Source of the DNA: Acanthaster planci
Lineage: Eukaryota; Echinodermata; Asteroidea; Valvatida; Acanthasteridae
Direction: 5' to 3'
DNA: 64,000 nt
NCBI RefSeq assembly: GCF_001949145.1
Contig: NW_019091537.1
Location: 386,647 to 450,646 of the forward strand
A model generated the notes under the pieces. That model saw nothing but the letters and a program-made list of their open reading frames with translations, did no database searches and was not told where the DNA came from. The stretch's first letter is position 1. The number at the start of each line of letters is the position of its first letter. Below, piece after piece: positions 44,801 to 57,524 of the stretch. The position numbers and the translations under genes are program-made.

Positions 44801-47800
44801 GCATGTGGGGGTATGCAAACACAAAGTACATGTACGTGTAGTAAAATGAAGAAAAAGATCATTTTCAAGGATCTCTGACAGAGATGAAAAAATAACGTGA
44901 AAAGAGGAATTCATGTCCAATGTCACTGTCAGTCCTGAGTTGGAACACACTTTCCTGGCCAAAGAAGAAACAGACTGATAAGAAATTTTTGGCCCGGCAC
45001 ACATGGGAAGATTACACATTCTAACAGAAACTGGTTATGTCATTTGGCGCGTTCCACATCGAATGCATGCAATCCTGTGCACGTGTGTGATAAATAAGCC
45101 ATTTGTGAGTTAAATTTGAATGAAATGTGATACACTGAGTTACCTGATTGCACATAAACATAACAATTTGAATTCTCCAGACTAAAGACATACCGGTAAT
45201 AAATTGTGATTCGGGGCAAGCTTTTGCATAGCAACCGCCATCTCTGGAATGGACTGGTTCCTCTGTGCCCTTCTTCTCCATTGAAAACAGTGTATTGTTG
45301 CAAGGCATCTCTTACATGTATGTAACTAAGCAAAAGCTTGTCCTGAAACACAAAGTATAGCAACAGTGGTTTTAGTATGGAGAATTCAAGTTGTTATGTT
45401 CATGTGAATTAATGAACTCTGTGTACCAGATCTGGGTCAAAGTTAACTCGCAAAAGGCTTATTCCAGCCAAGGCGCCATTGTTGCAATGTAAACACACTT
45501 CATCTTTTGTTTTCCCTCCGAGTGGATGCTGTTTTTTAGAACATTTTCTTTGATTCTGACATTTACACGCAGCTACTGAATTTTCTGCACAACATTTTTT
45601 TAATGAATTTTAATGAAAAGCAAAAGAGCAAGAAATACCGATTACACAATCTCATTTACTAATTGTTAACAACTATGGAGTGCATGCATACGGTCTTAAA
45701 AAAAACTACCCCTGCAATACCACCCAACCCAACAAAAACAGAAAAACAGCTGCCTGAACAGTGAACATGTCTACTCTATCTTTCAAATCTTCATGACCCT
45801 GATGCTCCCCAGTTCTACATACATGTACAAGGTTAACTCAGGTCAACTTCTGTTTCACAACCTACCCATGAAGTACAGCTCAGTAAATTTCAAGTCTGTG
45901 GTGTTCCAGTTATAATGGCAACTTTTCAGGCTTCACTGCCCACAGTCTGTGTGAATTTGCTTCACACTAGTAAGGTGAGTAATCCACCCACAGTTTTCAG
46001 TCCTACAGAATGAGGAAATGGCCCATGGTGATGATGCATTCAACTGTTTGGGGGAAATTGATCAGGGAACCACAGTGTGCTCCATTTTCTACTAAGCTTT
46101 GATCCAAAACGTATTATTGCTGATCAATGAAATGTGACAAAAAGCTGCACAATGCCCCCCACAATACACATGGAAAGATGGTCAAGTTATGGTTGGACAT
46201 TAAATATTTTACATCTATACTGTAGCTTTGAACCTGTACATTACTGTATAGCAATCCAGCTGACCTTGATAAATAATCAAGCCTTCATGTTGACCTCTTG
46301 TATCCACACACACTCTTACTTGACTCTCTGCAAGCACCAGGTGAATAAAAGTGCTTACTGCAGGTACATTGTATATGTGTATTATGTATCAATACTCAGT
46401 CACATGACTTCTGATACTTCAGCTTTTATATACCAGAACATGGATGTGCGTGGAAATTAAACGGTGCACCTTCGAAACCTCTCAACAACATTCAGGCAAA
46501 TGAATAGAAATACACAGATTCCAAAAATGCATGCGCCTCCTTGGACATGGGTAGGCTTGCATTACGTCACGTGAAGTGAAAGACCTCTACACAGTACATG
46601 CATGGAGCCATGGTACATGTATGTTTTCCCAGTAGCAAATAATGCAGTTCATATGTGATGTATACATGTACAAAGTAAGTACTGCACTCTTGAGTGTGTG
46701 CAATTTGTGAATGGACTGTCCCGAGGCCTGTCTATAACATTCTGAATGTCATGGGGGACATTCCTAGGAACTGACAAAATGCAAGTCTGGTCACAGTATC
46801 ACCTCACTTGTGGTTGTTAAATTAGTCAAGAATCAAAATTTCAAGGGGTGTGTCAGAATGGGTTCCACCAATAGGCACATGTACACTGGCGAGCGAAAGT
46901 TTGCCCGCACCCATAAAAAACGTTATGTGCTGTCAGTTTTCAAATAAAACATACTGATTAAATCAAGCAAACAACTCCAGTGTTTACAATAATATGTATT
47001 ACTTTACATAAATTCACTTACGCTAGAAAAATTAGGTGTTTGGGGTCCCCTGGGTAATTAAAATGACGTTTAATCTTCTGTAACTACACAAAGTAAATGT
47101 ATCCAATATGGCGGCGCCCATGCAACGGAAAAGACACGATGAGTGAATCAATGATTCAGTATCGCGTATAAGCCCCACCAGCATCAATGACCGCTTGGCA
47201 TCGTCGGCCCATGGAACCCAATAAATTTGTCAGGATCTGAGGATCCAAGCCGTTCCAAATCCGCTGGAGAATTTCGAAGAGCTGGTCTTGATTTCGAGGG
47301 CGAACTTCACGATGGAGTTGCCGCTCGAGCTCGTTCCACAAATTCTCCAGCGGATTCAGATCTGGGCTCTGGGCGGGCCATTCCATCAACTGGAAGTCCC
47401 AACTACCCCCCATCTCTCGGACGAAATTTGGGGTTTGATTGGCAAGATATGCCCGTGTAATTCTAGCAGTGTGTGGTGGGGCATTATCCTGCTGAAACAG
47501 GAATTCCGTGCCAATCAAAAATATGACTAAAACTGAATAAAACAACCATGAAGGACACAGGGAGGGAAAAAAGTTATGTTGGAGGTAATTTTTATTAAAA
47601 AATAAACTCGAGAAAATTTTCACGGAGGGTGCGGGCAAACTTTCGCACGCCAGTGTACATGTATACCTTGGACAAATAGCCAGTACTAGTAGCATACATG
47701 TATATGTACACTACTGTAATCAAATGCTAACTCCGGGCTGGCTTCCACAGTCTGGACAACTCAGTTACCGGTACTACCAGTAGCCTATTTACAAGTACAT

Positions 47801-50800
47801 GTACCTTCCCCTGAGAAGCCCAATTTTCTAGCAGACAATGCTACTGATGTCAGGGTCAAGGGTTGGGGGCACCAGTTCCAAGCTTGCATTCCCATATCTT
47901 TTGTGTATGCACCTGTGCATGCCTGCATACCATGGGAATACATCCAGTAGGCATACCTTGCACACACCACACAAAGGGCACAGAGCATTACATACATGTA
48001 TATGTACAAGTACTAAATGATTATGAGTACATGACAGAATGCTCTGTTGCATGTACAGTACTGGACTGTGTGAACATTTCATGTCAAGCACTGAGGGAAT
48101 ATGAAACCTGGACTGAATTTATGACCTACAGTAGACTGAATGTGTTTTCTGTGTCATTTGATTTTGAGAAAAATGTAAGCACCATGACATGGGGGGAGGG
48201 CATGTTCAAGTTACGCACACAGACCCCAACTTACAGCACATTACATGTACATGTATGTATGTACATGCACTGTACGTATCATTTACAATGTATGGGTACC
48301 ATTGCCTTGTACACTAAAGCTCTAGAGCTGCCTTGGAATTACTAGTTCCTACCATCGACCACCCAGCATGCCCAGGCTCCTGTTGTGCTGTATGTACAGG
48401 TACTAATGCAATCAAATGAGTCTGACATTGTGGGTAGCATTGTTATTTAAGGAAATAGGCAAATGTCTTCAATGTTACGTAATATATGTGCTTTTAAAAA
48501 TGCTTTTACATATAAAGGAAAGTTCTTTTCATTTAAACATTTAGGAATTTATCATTTAAAATCAAATGTTGGAAAAAATGCCAGCCTGCCGGGCTTTAAT
48601 GGTATTCATTGTTGCAGCAAGGCTGACGTTAAAAGTCACTAGCTTCAGTCCACCTGTCCGGGGGCTTTCGGGAACTTTGACAACTTTGTTGCCTTTCTTT
48701 CTTTTTCATAATTTATTCCTAGACAGAATTTCTGTTTTAATAGTCCAATAACATTTACATGTATAATGATGTCAAGCTTTCTTTACAACTGTGCTTTCCA
48801 AGGCAGTGTGGTGGGACATGGTCCATTAAACCACCATCCAAACGTGTACATGTAAGCAAAGTGTGACATCATTACATTTCGGGTAAATCCCAAAGAATGC
48901 TCAAACTGCACTTAATTACAGTATTTTCACACATGCAACAGAGAAAGGCTTACGAACCCCTCCCACACCCCACGTTTAACAACAGGTCAAGCCAGAAGTA
49001 TTCTATTGGAACCCACATTGTACATGTACATGTAGTTAAAAGCCACCAGCAATTGAGCCAGGGATAGATCCTCACAATATAGGCTTATCCCAGAATGGCT
49101 CAGTTGCCCTTGAAATCTTTGTTGTGTATTGTTCTAGATTTCCATGACTTTGGATTGCCAACTACCGTTAACGTAAGTGCAATGAAATTGACAGTATACA
49201 CCACATGGGATGATGTTGAAACAGCTTCAGATTGTGCAAACAGCAACTGTACTTGGTACATTCGGGTAAAATGCTTGACAACTGGTGCAGGACTGCAAAT
49301 TGAAATTCAGCTGTCCAATGATTTTTCTAGCATGTCCAAAAGTCATGTTTTAAAGACAAATAACCCAATCTAAATGTTTTCTGTGGACAAAAAGGCACTG
49401 TTAATGACACTGAGAAAGGAGAGATATGACATGCCTGGCATAAGGTAATTACCTGAATGTGTAGCATGTTTGAAATAATTCAGAGCCACGTCATGCTTGG
49501 CATGCAAATATAAGTGTTCTAAATTTGCTGTGTTGCTAATTACCTGAGCTGAGTGACAGATCCTTTATTGAAGCTTTGACTCATGGAGTCAAAGCATGTA
49601 GGCCTAAGCCAGGAATTTATTGAAAATAAAATTGTATCGCAACCTGCCTCCCACTTTTCATTTTGTCCTATGAAAATACATTTTTACATGTACATGGCTA
49701 TAGTTATGGAGGACGAAAAGTGGCAATCTGCTTTTTTGCTATCATAATGGTAGAAAAGCAGATTTTATGTTCTGGTAACATGCAATTTTGACTTTTCTTC
49801 TTTTCTGCCACCTCGAAAAGTAGAACAAACATTGTTTGGTTATGCATTTTTCTGCTTTTCTGCTTCAAAACAAGCAGATTTTACTGTTTCTTCATACGCT
49901 AGCAGCCGAAAAGCGGCCACCTGTTTTTCTCCTTTCGAGCAGGCAGAAATTAGGATCGAAAGTTTTGACAACACCCGGGAATTCTACTTTTTTCCTTTTT
50001 TTCATACGGGAGGAGCAATTTTTCATACATGTAGACTAAGTAGTCGACCGAAAAGTGGCCATCTGCTTTTCTGCCTTCCAAGGGCTGTGAAGGGGGTCGT
50101 GAACCTCAGGTTATGACCACTTCCTTTCTTGGGGATTGAAGACGTATAAACCAATAATTACAGTCCATCCTATCTTTTATAATGAAAGATTCACATGTTT
50201 TCCTTGGACCAAGCAAGCTTGTGTGTCAATAGCTATAAAACTGCATTTCCTTTGAGATGCTACCGGTATTTGCTCTGCTTCACAGGGACACTGATACTGC
50301 CGTATGGGATTGGTCCGCAGAAGGCATGGTTAAGCATTGGTTTCTATACGTCTTCACTTCTCCAGAGCGGAAATGGTCATTACCTACAGGTTCATGACCC
50401 CATTCACGGCCCATTGAGGAGAGAAAAGCAGATGTAAAATCTATTTCTCCAGTATCACAAAAGCAGAAAAGTTAAATTCACGGTTGTTGTCAAAACGTTC
50501 AATCCACTTTCCTGCTTGTTTGCCAGGTAAAAAGCAGATGGCCATCAAAAAGAGGGAAAGTAAAACTACTTTTGTAGTAGCAGAAAAGCAGAAAAGTGGA
50601 AAAATGCATTACAATAAAATGATCATTCTGCCTTTGAGGTAGCAGAAAAGTAGAAACATCAAAAATTGCATGTTACAAAGACGTAAAATCTGCTTTTCTA
50701 TTCTGATAGCAGAAAAACAGATGACCACTTTTCATCCTCCATACTACAGTCTTAACATTTTGAACAGCAACGAATGGATTGTGGGATGTTTACGAAATAG

Positions 50801-53800
50801 CCACATTTCAATTTGGGAACTAGAGTTAGATACATGTACCATTACTGTGGTGTTACATGTACATGTACAGCACTCATGGGCAAGTGGTACATATACTGTA
50901 CATGTACATTACATGACACTTCAACCATGCTTCAACCAACAGGGTGTTACATGTACAATGTACATGTACGCATTTGCTGAATGCACACACGCATCACATC
51001 CAAGAAGGAACAAGTTCGTGTGGTGTCACTGCATTTATGGCATCTCCTCAGATTAGTCTTTTAGCCCTAACCTTCCCCACCCACACAGAATTAAACAGTA
51101 GTAAAGTGCTTAATTCTGTGGGGATCGGTCCGGTTGGCCATAACAGCTGGCTTTTGCATTGGGTTTGGCATACATGTACCTCAGAAAAAAAAAGTCCAAC
51201 AGCCTCTGTGCACAAAGTCCCATATGGGTGTTAAACATTGTGTGAATGGGGAAGGTTAGGGCAAGCAACCCTTGGGGGTTAGGGTTAGAAAGAAACTTCT
51301 CACTGCATAAGTAAAGAAAAATGTTGTTTGACAAAAACGGATCACTTGGATTTTCAAATAAAATTCACTGAAAGTTGGGGTTTCTTGATGTACATGTACA
51401 CACATTGCAAGCTAAAAACAATGCTGCAGCAAACAAGGCAAGTGCTAAAATTAGCCTTGTTAATTTGCATATCATTTGTTTCAGAGACTGCAATTTCACT
51501 GGTCTGGAATACTCACATGCCCGGGATTTCACAAAGACAGTGACATCAACCCTGATACCCCAGTCATTTTTGCTACATGTATGTATGTATGTACATGTAG
51601 GATGGAAACTGGATCCTGCAAAATCCTCCAACTGCCTCCAATTAAAATTGGTACTGACACTAACAACCTCAATCTTCCAAATGTTTCCATTATTCAACAT
51701 TCTCTAGCAATTCCTGAGGCAGCGCACATGGTACACATGCTGGAGCAGTAGGGATGTACTTCAAACATAAGGACTGAATTTACATAGATGGGCAAGCACT
51801 GATTGTAATTGTAATGTCGATGAATGCAATAACTTACTGTCTCACTTTACTTTGTATCAAGCCAATGGAAAATACATTTCTATGTGAATTTTTGCATGGA
51901 CAGTTATACATTTAAATCTTGAAATCTTGAAATAAACAACAAAAAGTTCAGCCCAAGACTTTGACAAATGTACCGGTATCCTTCATTATCAGTCACACAT
52001 TTTTTGCCATAAGCCTCAATCCTCCCAAATCCTCCAAAAACAATTGAAGGATTTGGGAGGAATTGGGAAGTACTACTTCTACTAGAATATATAGGTACTT
52101 GTATGTACAAGTACGCAAACATTCCTGAAGGTCACTTTGCAAATTTTCACAGAGGATCTGCATGGCCCATAAGAAGTTACCCCGAGACAATGCGATTCAA
52201 GGTTTGCTGAGTGCATCTTGTATCTATTGATCAACTGGCACGAAATACATGTACAAAAACTGCCAATTGCTGGTTCAAGGAAAGTTTGTTCTTTACACCC
52301 TCCAGGATTCATGGCAGCATCCCTCAATAATAAAAAAAAACCACATCCATGTACACGAGTGCCCCACATCACAGCAGAAAGTTCCGTACCCACCACCAGT
52401 GACTTTATCTTCCTTAATCATGTTAATACTTCCTCTGAACTACCAAAAAAGGAACAATCTGACAAAGAAACACTACTTCAGGAGTGAAAACAATTAGAAT
52501 TTTCTGTGAAAATACTCAGCGTTTTCTCATGGCCCACAGACTTATGGAAAAGGTCTACCAAATACGGCCATGATGACGGTGGCCAGACAAGGAACTACTT
52601 CCATGCCGTCAACATTTGTTAAATCTCTGTTGATCGAGTTTCAACTCATACACTCTAGATCAAGCTGGCCAATCTGCTAATATGTATCAAAAACTAGTTT
52701 GCACTGATTCCTTGCATTTCGTTAACTGTTCAGGACAGCCACACAAGGTGTCTGTACAGTTATCTTAAAGCAAACAGACACAGATGGTGCTATTTTTGGC
52801 TGAAACAATGACTTCCAAAAAAGCATGATGATGGATTTGGGGTGCAGTGCATAAAATTTCCAAAGTAGGCCTACATGGAGGATAAAGAAACCAGAGAGTT
52901 TGTTTCAGATTCCCGGTTTTTTCCCTAACTTTTATTGGAAATGCAGACCCTCCAGCAACAAACACAGAAATTGCCCCGTAAGTCATGAACACATTCAATG
53001 TCCAAGACTATGATCACTGAAGAATTCGAAACAAACAGATAAAAAGTGTGGCAGTATATTTCACTGTCACATTTACATAACCTCTTATAAAAGATCATGT
53101 GAAAGGAATGAGTGCCATGTACGGACATCACGGACACCCTGTGCACAAACCCTAAGAGACTAGTCTGGAAAATTCTACATCATGTTTTCTATTCTATCTA
53201 CTGGTACCTTGTAAATACTTCCACATTTTCACTGCTAAAATTGACTTTTTAGGACATACACATGTACATGTATTTCACTTTTTGGTGGCTAATAAACTAC
53301 CGCAAGGGAAAATTAGTGATGTCCATAAAACTCTTATCCACATGAAATCTGAAAACGATTTTAAAGGTCAGGCCTAAATGAATTCGTTTGTTGTGAATGG
53401 TGGACGATTTATGAACACTTACAAAAAATGTTGGCCGGGGCCCCAGAATTTATCATTTAAAATTCTCCCAGTGACTGATGCTTGGACCAGCTTGCAGTGA
53501 AAGACAGGTTACAGTGTAGGCCTAGGCCCTACATGATGACAACCGGCAACCACTCATGTATATGTACACGTACACATGGTAAAACGCACATGGGTTACAA
53601 CCCCACCATGCCCATTGCACTGACTTACACGAAGTCTCTCAACCAACTTCGGGATGTCATCTTCGTCCACGTAGCCTAGCGAGTCTTGCCCCGAACGATC
53701 ATCTGGATGCTGGCAAGCGTGAGGTACAGCATTTTGCAGATTGTACTTGTTCTTAGACCGCGATCTTCTAATCGTCAACCATCCAAGACTACGATTCTTT

Positions 53801-53844
53801 GACTTGTTTTTGGGCAACGGAACAGGGCCCAAACCTTCCGCCAT
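41890..53844 (-). CDS. Coiled-coil protein of unknown family with conserved-looking C-terminal alpha/beta domain
   Basis: Exons in reading order: 53844-53629 (ATG, 72 codons), 44340-43791, 42925-42719 and 42101-41890 (TAA). Borders are GT-AG and phases fit, so direct joining gives 394 residues. Extra exons in the 9.3-kb first intron cannot be excluded. The N-terminus is basic (KNKSKNRSLGWLTIRRSRSK). Leucine-rich coiled coils lie at about 80-130 (LRLLRHQVELLRRENTKLKK) and 165-195 (LKLENERLRKSNDQLQNCL), with a Gly/Asn-rich linker between about 200 and 255. The last 140 residues alternate strands and helices (MVTLVFCLASNDVAQNIAKA, VILVVFHTAS, NACLVVDVFFSKRDSLYRC). An in-frame ATG at 53967 would add 41 poor-looking residues, so I chose 53844 (CACGATGG context). 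I do not recognise the family and propose no function. Confidence 0.7.
46884..47655 (-). mobile_element. Tc1/mariner element, internally deleted, with 29-bp TIRs
   Basis: Terminal inverted repeats at 46884-46912 and 47627-47655 start CACTGGCG, then GCGAAAGTTTGCCCGCACCC, and differ at one base. TA dinucleotides flank both ends (46882-46883 and 47656-47657), the target site expected for this superfamily. At 772 bp it is about half the usual length. Only the C-terminal part of the transposase remains. It sits in the first intron of the minus-strand coiled-coil gene. Confidence 0.93.
47156..47527 (-). pseudogene. Tc1-like transposase C-terminal fragment
   Basis: Contains the second Asp block (FQQDNAPPHTARITRAYL) and the Glu block (WPAQSPDLNPLENLWNELER) of a DDE transposase, ending GGAYTRY at a stop. 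The spacing fits the DD34-type catalytic triad. The N-terminal DNA-binding region and first Asp are missing, so this copy cannot make active enzyme. Confidence 0.9.
49699..50749. mobile_element. Foldback DNA element with long inverted ends and AGCAGAAAAG subrepeats
   Basis: The left end (CTATAGTTATGGAGGACGAA) and the reverse of the right end (CTGTAGTATGGAGGATGAA) match, and the match continues for at least 200 bases. Shared blocks include AAAAGCAGATTTTA, TAACATGCAATTTT and TTCTGCTTTTCTGCT. The AGCAGAAAAG motif or its complement recurs about ten times in the arms. There is no transposase. It is a non-autonomous element about 1.05 kb long. Confidence 0.8.
51061..51262. repeat. Inverted repeat with internal perfect hairpin
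   Basis: Outer arms: GCCCTAACCTTCCCCACCCA (51064 onward) and GAATGGGGAAGGTTAGGGC (ending near 51262). Inside the left arm, CACAGAATTAA pairs exactly with TTAATTCTGTG (about 51083-51121). It is probably another small foldback element in the intron. Confidence 0.6.
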
Positions 53845-54421
53845 CGTGCATAGATACATGTACACTGTACGTACCTGTAAAGCGTGTGCATTATGATTTC
53901 TAAACGAGTAGATTGTATTGTATAGCTGTTGCGGGTAAACTCGACACCAGTCTTCTGCAAAGCTCATGAGTAGCCAACCGGCGAACGATTCTGAGAAAAA
54001 AGGGGAAAAGAGACGAAAAAAATGACTTTCTTTGAAAATCAGCTGAAATTTCCTTGCCGTTTAGCACGTTAAACATCCGTTTCTTTTCACAATTTCCGGG
54101 AGGCAGTTAATGAACACGCGTACTGAATTTTTCAAATCACTTAGAGAAAGTTTAGGGTTCTATGGTATGAACCACACGGTTCAAAAGTAAACCCCAGTCT
54201 TGGCCCGGCCCACATGTTTACTGACTGATGACCAATGATGGGTGTGTCTCCCATTGATACGAACTTTGGTTGATGAACTACTGTGAACAATGCACTGAGC
54301 CGTTATCTTCTGATGTTGTAACCGTAGTTCCTACTAATTTGGATGGATTTTATGCACAAAGTTTGTTGGAGCCATGTTTAATTATTAAAGAAATAAAAAG
54401 AAACAAAAACAGCCATTGTTC

Positions 54422-54625
54422 CAGTGGCATAGCTAGGATTTTACTGGGGGCACAAGGGGCACTGGCATGTTATGGGGGGTACCAGCTTTCAGGGGTGTGG
54501 TTTGTTTGGGGCAAGCATTTATTCACCTTGTTCAATATCCATTCATCTTTTTTTTAAGTGGGAGGGGGAATCGGAAATTTGTGGGGTGGGGGCGTGCCCC
54601 CTGCTCGCCCGTGGCTACACCACTG
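54422..54625. repeat. Dispersed repeat with CAGTGGCRTARCTAG ends, copy 2
   Basis: Starts CAGTGGCATAGCTAGG and ends GTGGCTACACCACTG, with G-rich GGGGGCACAAGGGGCAC inside. Related to the element before the doubled ZU5 gene (6300-6520). Confidence 0.6.
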
Positions 54626-57139
54626 CATTGTTCAAAAGTCAACTTGTTTCTCGTCCATGCAAACTCTCAGCGTTAGTTCACAAAACCCACACACGCAATA
54701 ATGTTAATATCTCGAGGATACGCGGAGCATGTTCTACAAAGATTGCGCTGTAAATTCACGCTGTCTCGATTTTGGATACCGATCGATGTTTATTTAAAAT
54801 CACAGTTTTTGAAGTCGGCAAATGCTCACTACGAATGTCCTATTGGACTCGTACATGGACTCCCGCAGAAAAAAATTAAAATAAAATCAAGTGTCTCGCC
54901 CCTCATCCGGATAATTCTTAGACAATACTTGTTTGTAATCTTGTCATATTATTGCATTTTGGGTGTTCGGACTGAAGATCTCTTGTCTGTTGTCGATTTG
55001 AGAACTATACGATAAATAAGATTTTCTATCGGTGTTTGCTGATGTTTTAAGTTGCTAAAGCAGGTGGAAGAAAAATGTATTTCGAACAACAAAGAACAAT
55101 TTCGAAATAGGCACGAACGTGAACTTACAAAAATCGTGAAAATTAATGTGCATTGGATTCTGCCAGCCGGACTTCAACATGGGGATTTAAATGAGATTGC
55201 TTAACTGCTTTTCGTCCATGAAAGAATCCTCACCTTCAAGAAAACAGAGAGTATCGTTTTTGAAGTTTTGGTGCTGTCTGCTCCTTTATGGCAACATGTC
55301 TCTACGGGCCAACCTGGCCCATGACACCCTCCTCAACGGCTCCGCTGGACACGCTACTGAAAGCGTTGGAGACAGACTCTGTGCAGGGAAATATATACGT
55401 CCTTCCATTTCACGAGGATCATCCGTCATCGCATCCTCTATTACAAAAGGTTGGCGGCTGAGAATTGATTTTCTTTTTAATATTGAAACTTCCCACTGAT
55501 TTATTGATGACGTCGTTGCTGGTTTAATGTCACTTTGAAAGGACTACGATTTGGATGCTGGTATTTAACACGGATGTACACGTAGATTCCTTCTAAAAAG
55601 ACAAATTGCTGCATGGATGCATTTATCAACTGTAACAAAAACGTGAATAGGCTTATACGGTTACGTAAGAAAGTCTGACTCGCATCAGTTTTCTTGAAGG
55701 TTTTTTATTCCAATTATATAATTTTTGTTTAAAAAAGGGGAGAAGCAACCAAATCAATAAGGAAGCAATCTACAAAACTGAATTTAGCCTTTAACACAAT
55801 CTTGCGACACTTTGAAAACAGGTTTAAATGCTAAACATTTGGTATCTGGTTCTTATACATCATGCAATGTCAAAGAACGAGACACTTTATATCAAAATTC
55901 TAAACACGTTCAACATTGTTGGCTAAAGACAGTTTTTGCAGTAGTACAATACCTGCAACAGCATCCCAGGCGTCGCCAGGAATTACTTGGGAATATTATG
56001 TAAATCATTCTAAGGGGGCGGGGCAAGCACTCAGTCGGAGCAGACTAACAAACTTCCACTACAGAGAGTCAAGATCCAAGGCATTTTCATGGAAACTGCG
56101 AGAGTTTTTGTCATCCAGTGTCCTTATTGCATTGCTCTCTTTTCCTTTGTCCCATATTTTCCCCAATCGTCTGTTTTAAGGGGGGGAGGGGGAGGACTCG
56201 CCCAACCTTTGGTTTTAGTCGATAATTAGTTGAACAGAAAAAGTAAATTAGTCACAACTTTAATATCTGCACAGCACATGGTGAGTTTAATATTGGGGAA
56301 TCATTTTAATTTAATATTGGAAAATTCAGATGCTGATTTAAGCATGCGTAAATCAGTGGAACCCAACGCGTGAAAAAATATTATAGTTCAGCCAATCGAT
56401 GCACAACTTATCTTAGGAATGAAGGATAACGATTAAGATTGCTTAGCAGTCTATATTTCAGGAGCAACGATTTCCCTTTATTTTTACCTTAAAAAAGCAA
56501 GAAAATTTACACATAAATCACAAAAGTCAAGGTACGCCGTCTTTAAAAAAGAAAAACTGTTGAATATTCCATTCGACATTTAATCAAAGTTTAAACATGG
56601 CCGGAAGAAAGGGTCAATAATCTAAAAGCTTTTATTCAATCGATCTAACTTCTCACTTTGTGTAGGTTTTAAATTGTGAGATATTATGTCGCCTCCATCT
56701 TCTTGTCTACCAACAGCCGATCTTCAGGGCAGAAGTGATACTGTGAATTCAAGACATGAAAGAAAAGGGTCCTTTAAGTAATTTTCCAATTAAGCCAACT
56801 TCGCTTTATTGTGTGCCATTTTGAATAGAAGGGTGGGCCTTTCTGTTCGATTTCAATGGTTGGAAACTGTTCGTAGCCTCACGCTATATTTCATGTAATG
56901 TGACCGCATCTTTATTGATTACTTTACCAGACGTCGTACTTCAAAGTACTTGCAAAGTTATAAAACACACAAAAAATATGCATTGCCTCTGCATATTACA
57001 GTTCTGTTTTGTTTGTGTCTAATTAATGACATGATAACTGATCATGAAGTTCAAACTCGTAGATCCACATGATACTCTGTGGCATCAAACGCCGTTAGAC
57101 AGCAAGGAAATGGTATGAGGTACGCTGGGAGCCACGGTC
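54626..57139. other. Intergenic between the coiled-coil and legumain genes
   Basis: No exon is supported. The two genes are transcribed in the same (minus) direction, so this holds the legumain 3' flank on the right side. A further short legumain exon could lie here if the GTAAGT at 57528 is used as a donor. Confidence 0.4.
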
Positions 57140-57199
57140 CCCATGGGAGGCAATTATGCACCCATAGGAGGCATAAATGCACCCATAGAAGGCAATGGA
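57140..57199. repeat. 21-bp imperfect tandem repeat, about 2.9 units
   Basis: Units of the type CCCATRGGAGGCAWWWATGCA at 57140, 57161 and 57182. The last is incomplete. Confidence 0.8.
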
Positions 57200-57524
57200 A
57201 CTCAAGTTGACATGCACATCTTTTTTTCCAAACTTCTTTGGAAGGAAGAGTTGAAACTTAATAGGTTAATATTACATCTTTTGTGGTCTTCGTAATAGTA
57301 GAAAAAGAGAATTTTCTTGGAATTCTATTTGAAAATCTGATCCTGTCTTATAGAGGTGGAAAGTTTTGAGAGAAGCAGGGTTTTACTTGATTTTCGATAA
57401 CTGGCGTCGCTTGCGAAAAAAGTGTCAAAATTTTAAAGTGATATAGGAGACCCAAACCCCAAGCGTCTTAAGCTGCATTAATATTCTACGTGCATAGACG
57501 ATCACACGATAAAAGTCAGAGTAC

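Larger units (their letters stand above)
43617..53870. repeat. Dispersed TACATGTA palindrome enrichment
   Basis: Dozens of TACATGTA, GTACATGTAC and longer alternating forms occur through the introns and 5' flank of the minus-strand gene (for example 46660, 48246, 49021, 50856, 50948, 51575). They are rare between 6 and 40 kb. They are scattered singly or in short runs and not in one tandem array. Confidence 0.65.

Noticed and set aside
47227-47530. Plus-strand frames of 77 and 80 codons
   Set aside because: Antisense to the Tc1 transposase fragment.
49832-50116. 94-codon Ser/Phe-rich frame
   Set aside because: It lies wholly inside the left arm and middle of the foldback element and reflects its repeated TTCTGCTTTT motif.
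53845-53967. Upstream in-frame ATG at 53967 as start of the coiled-coil gene
   Set aside because: The 41 extra residues include translated TACATGTA repeat and look non-coding; the ATG at 53844 has the better context.
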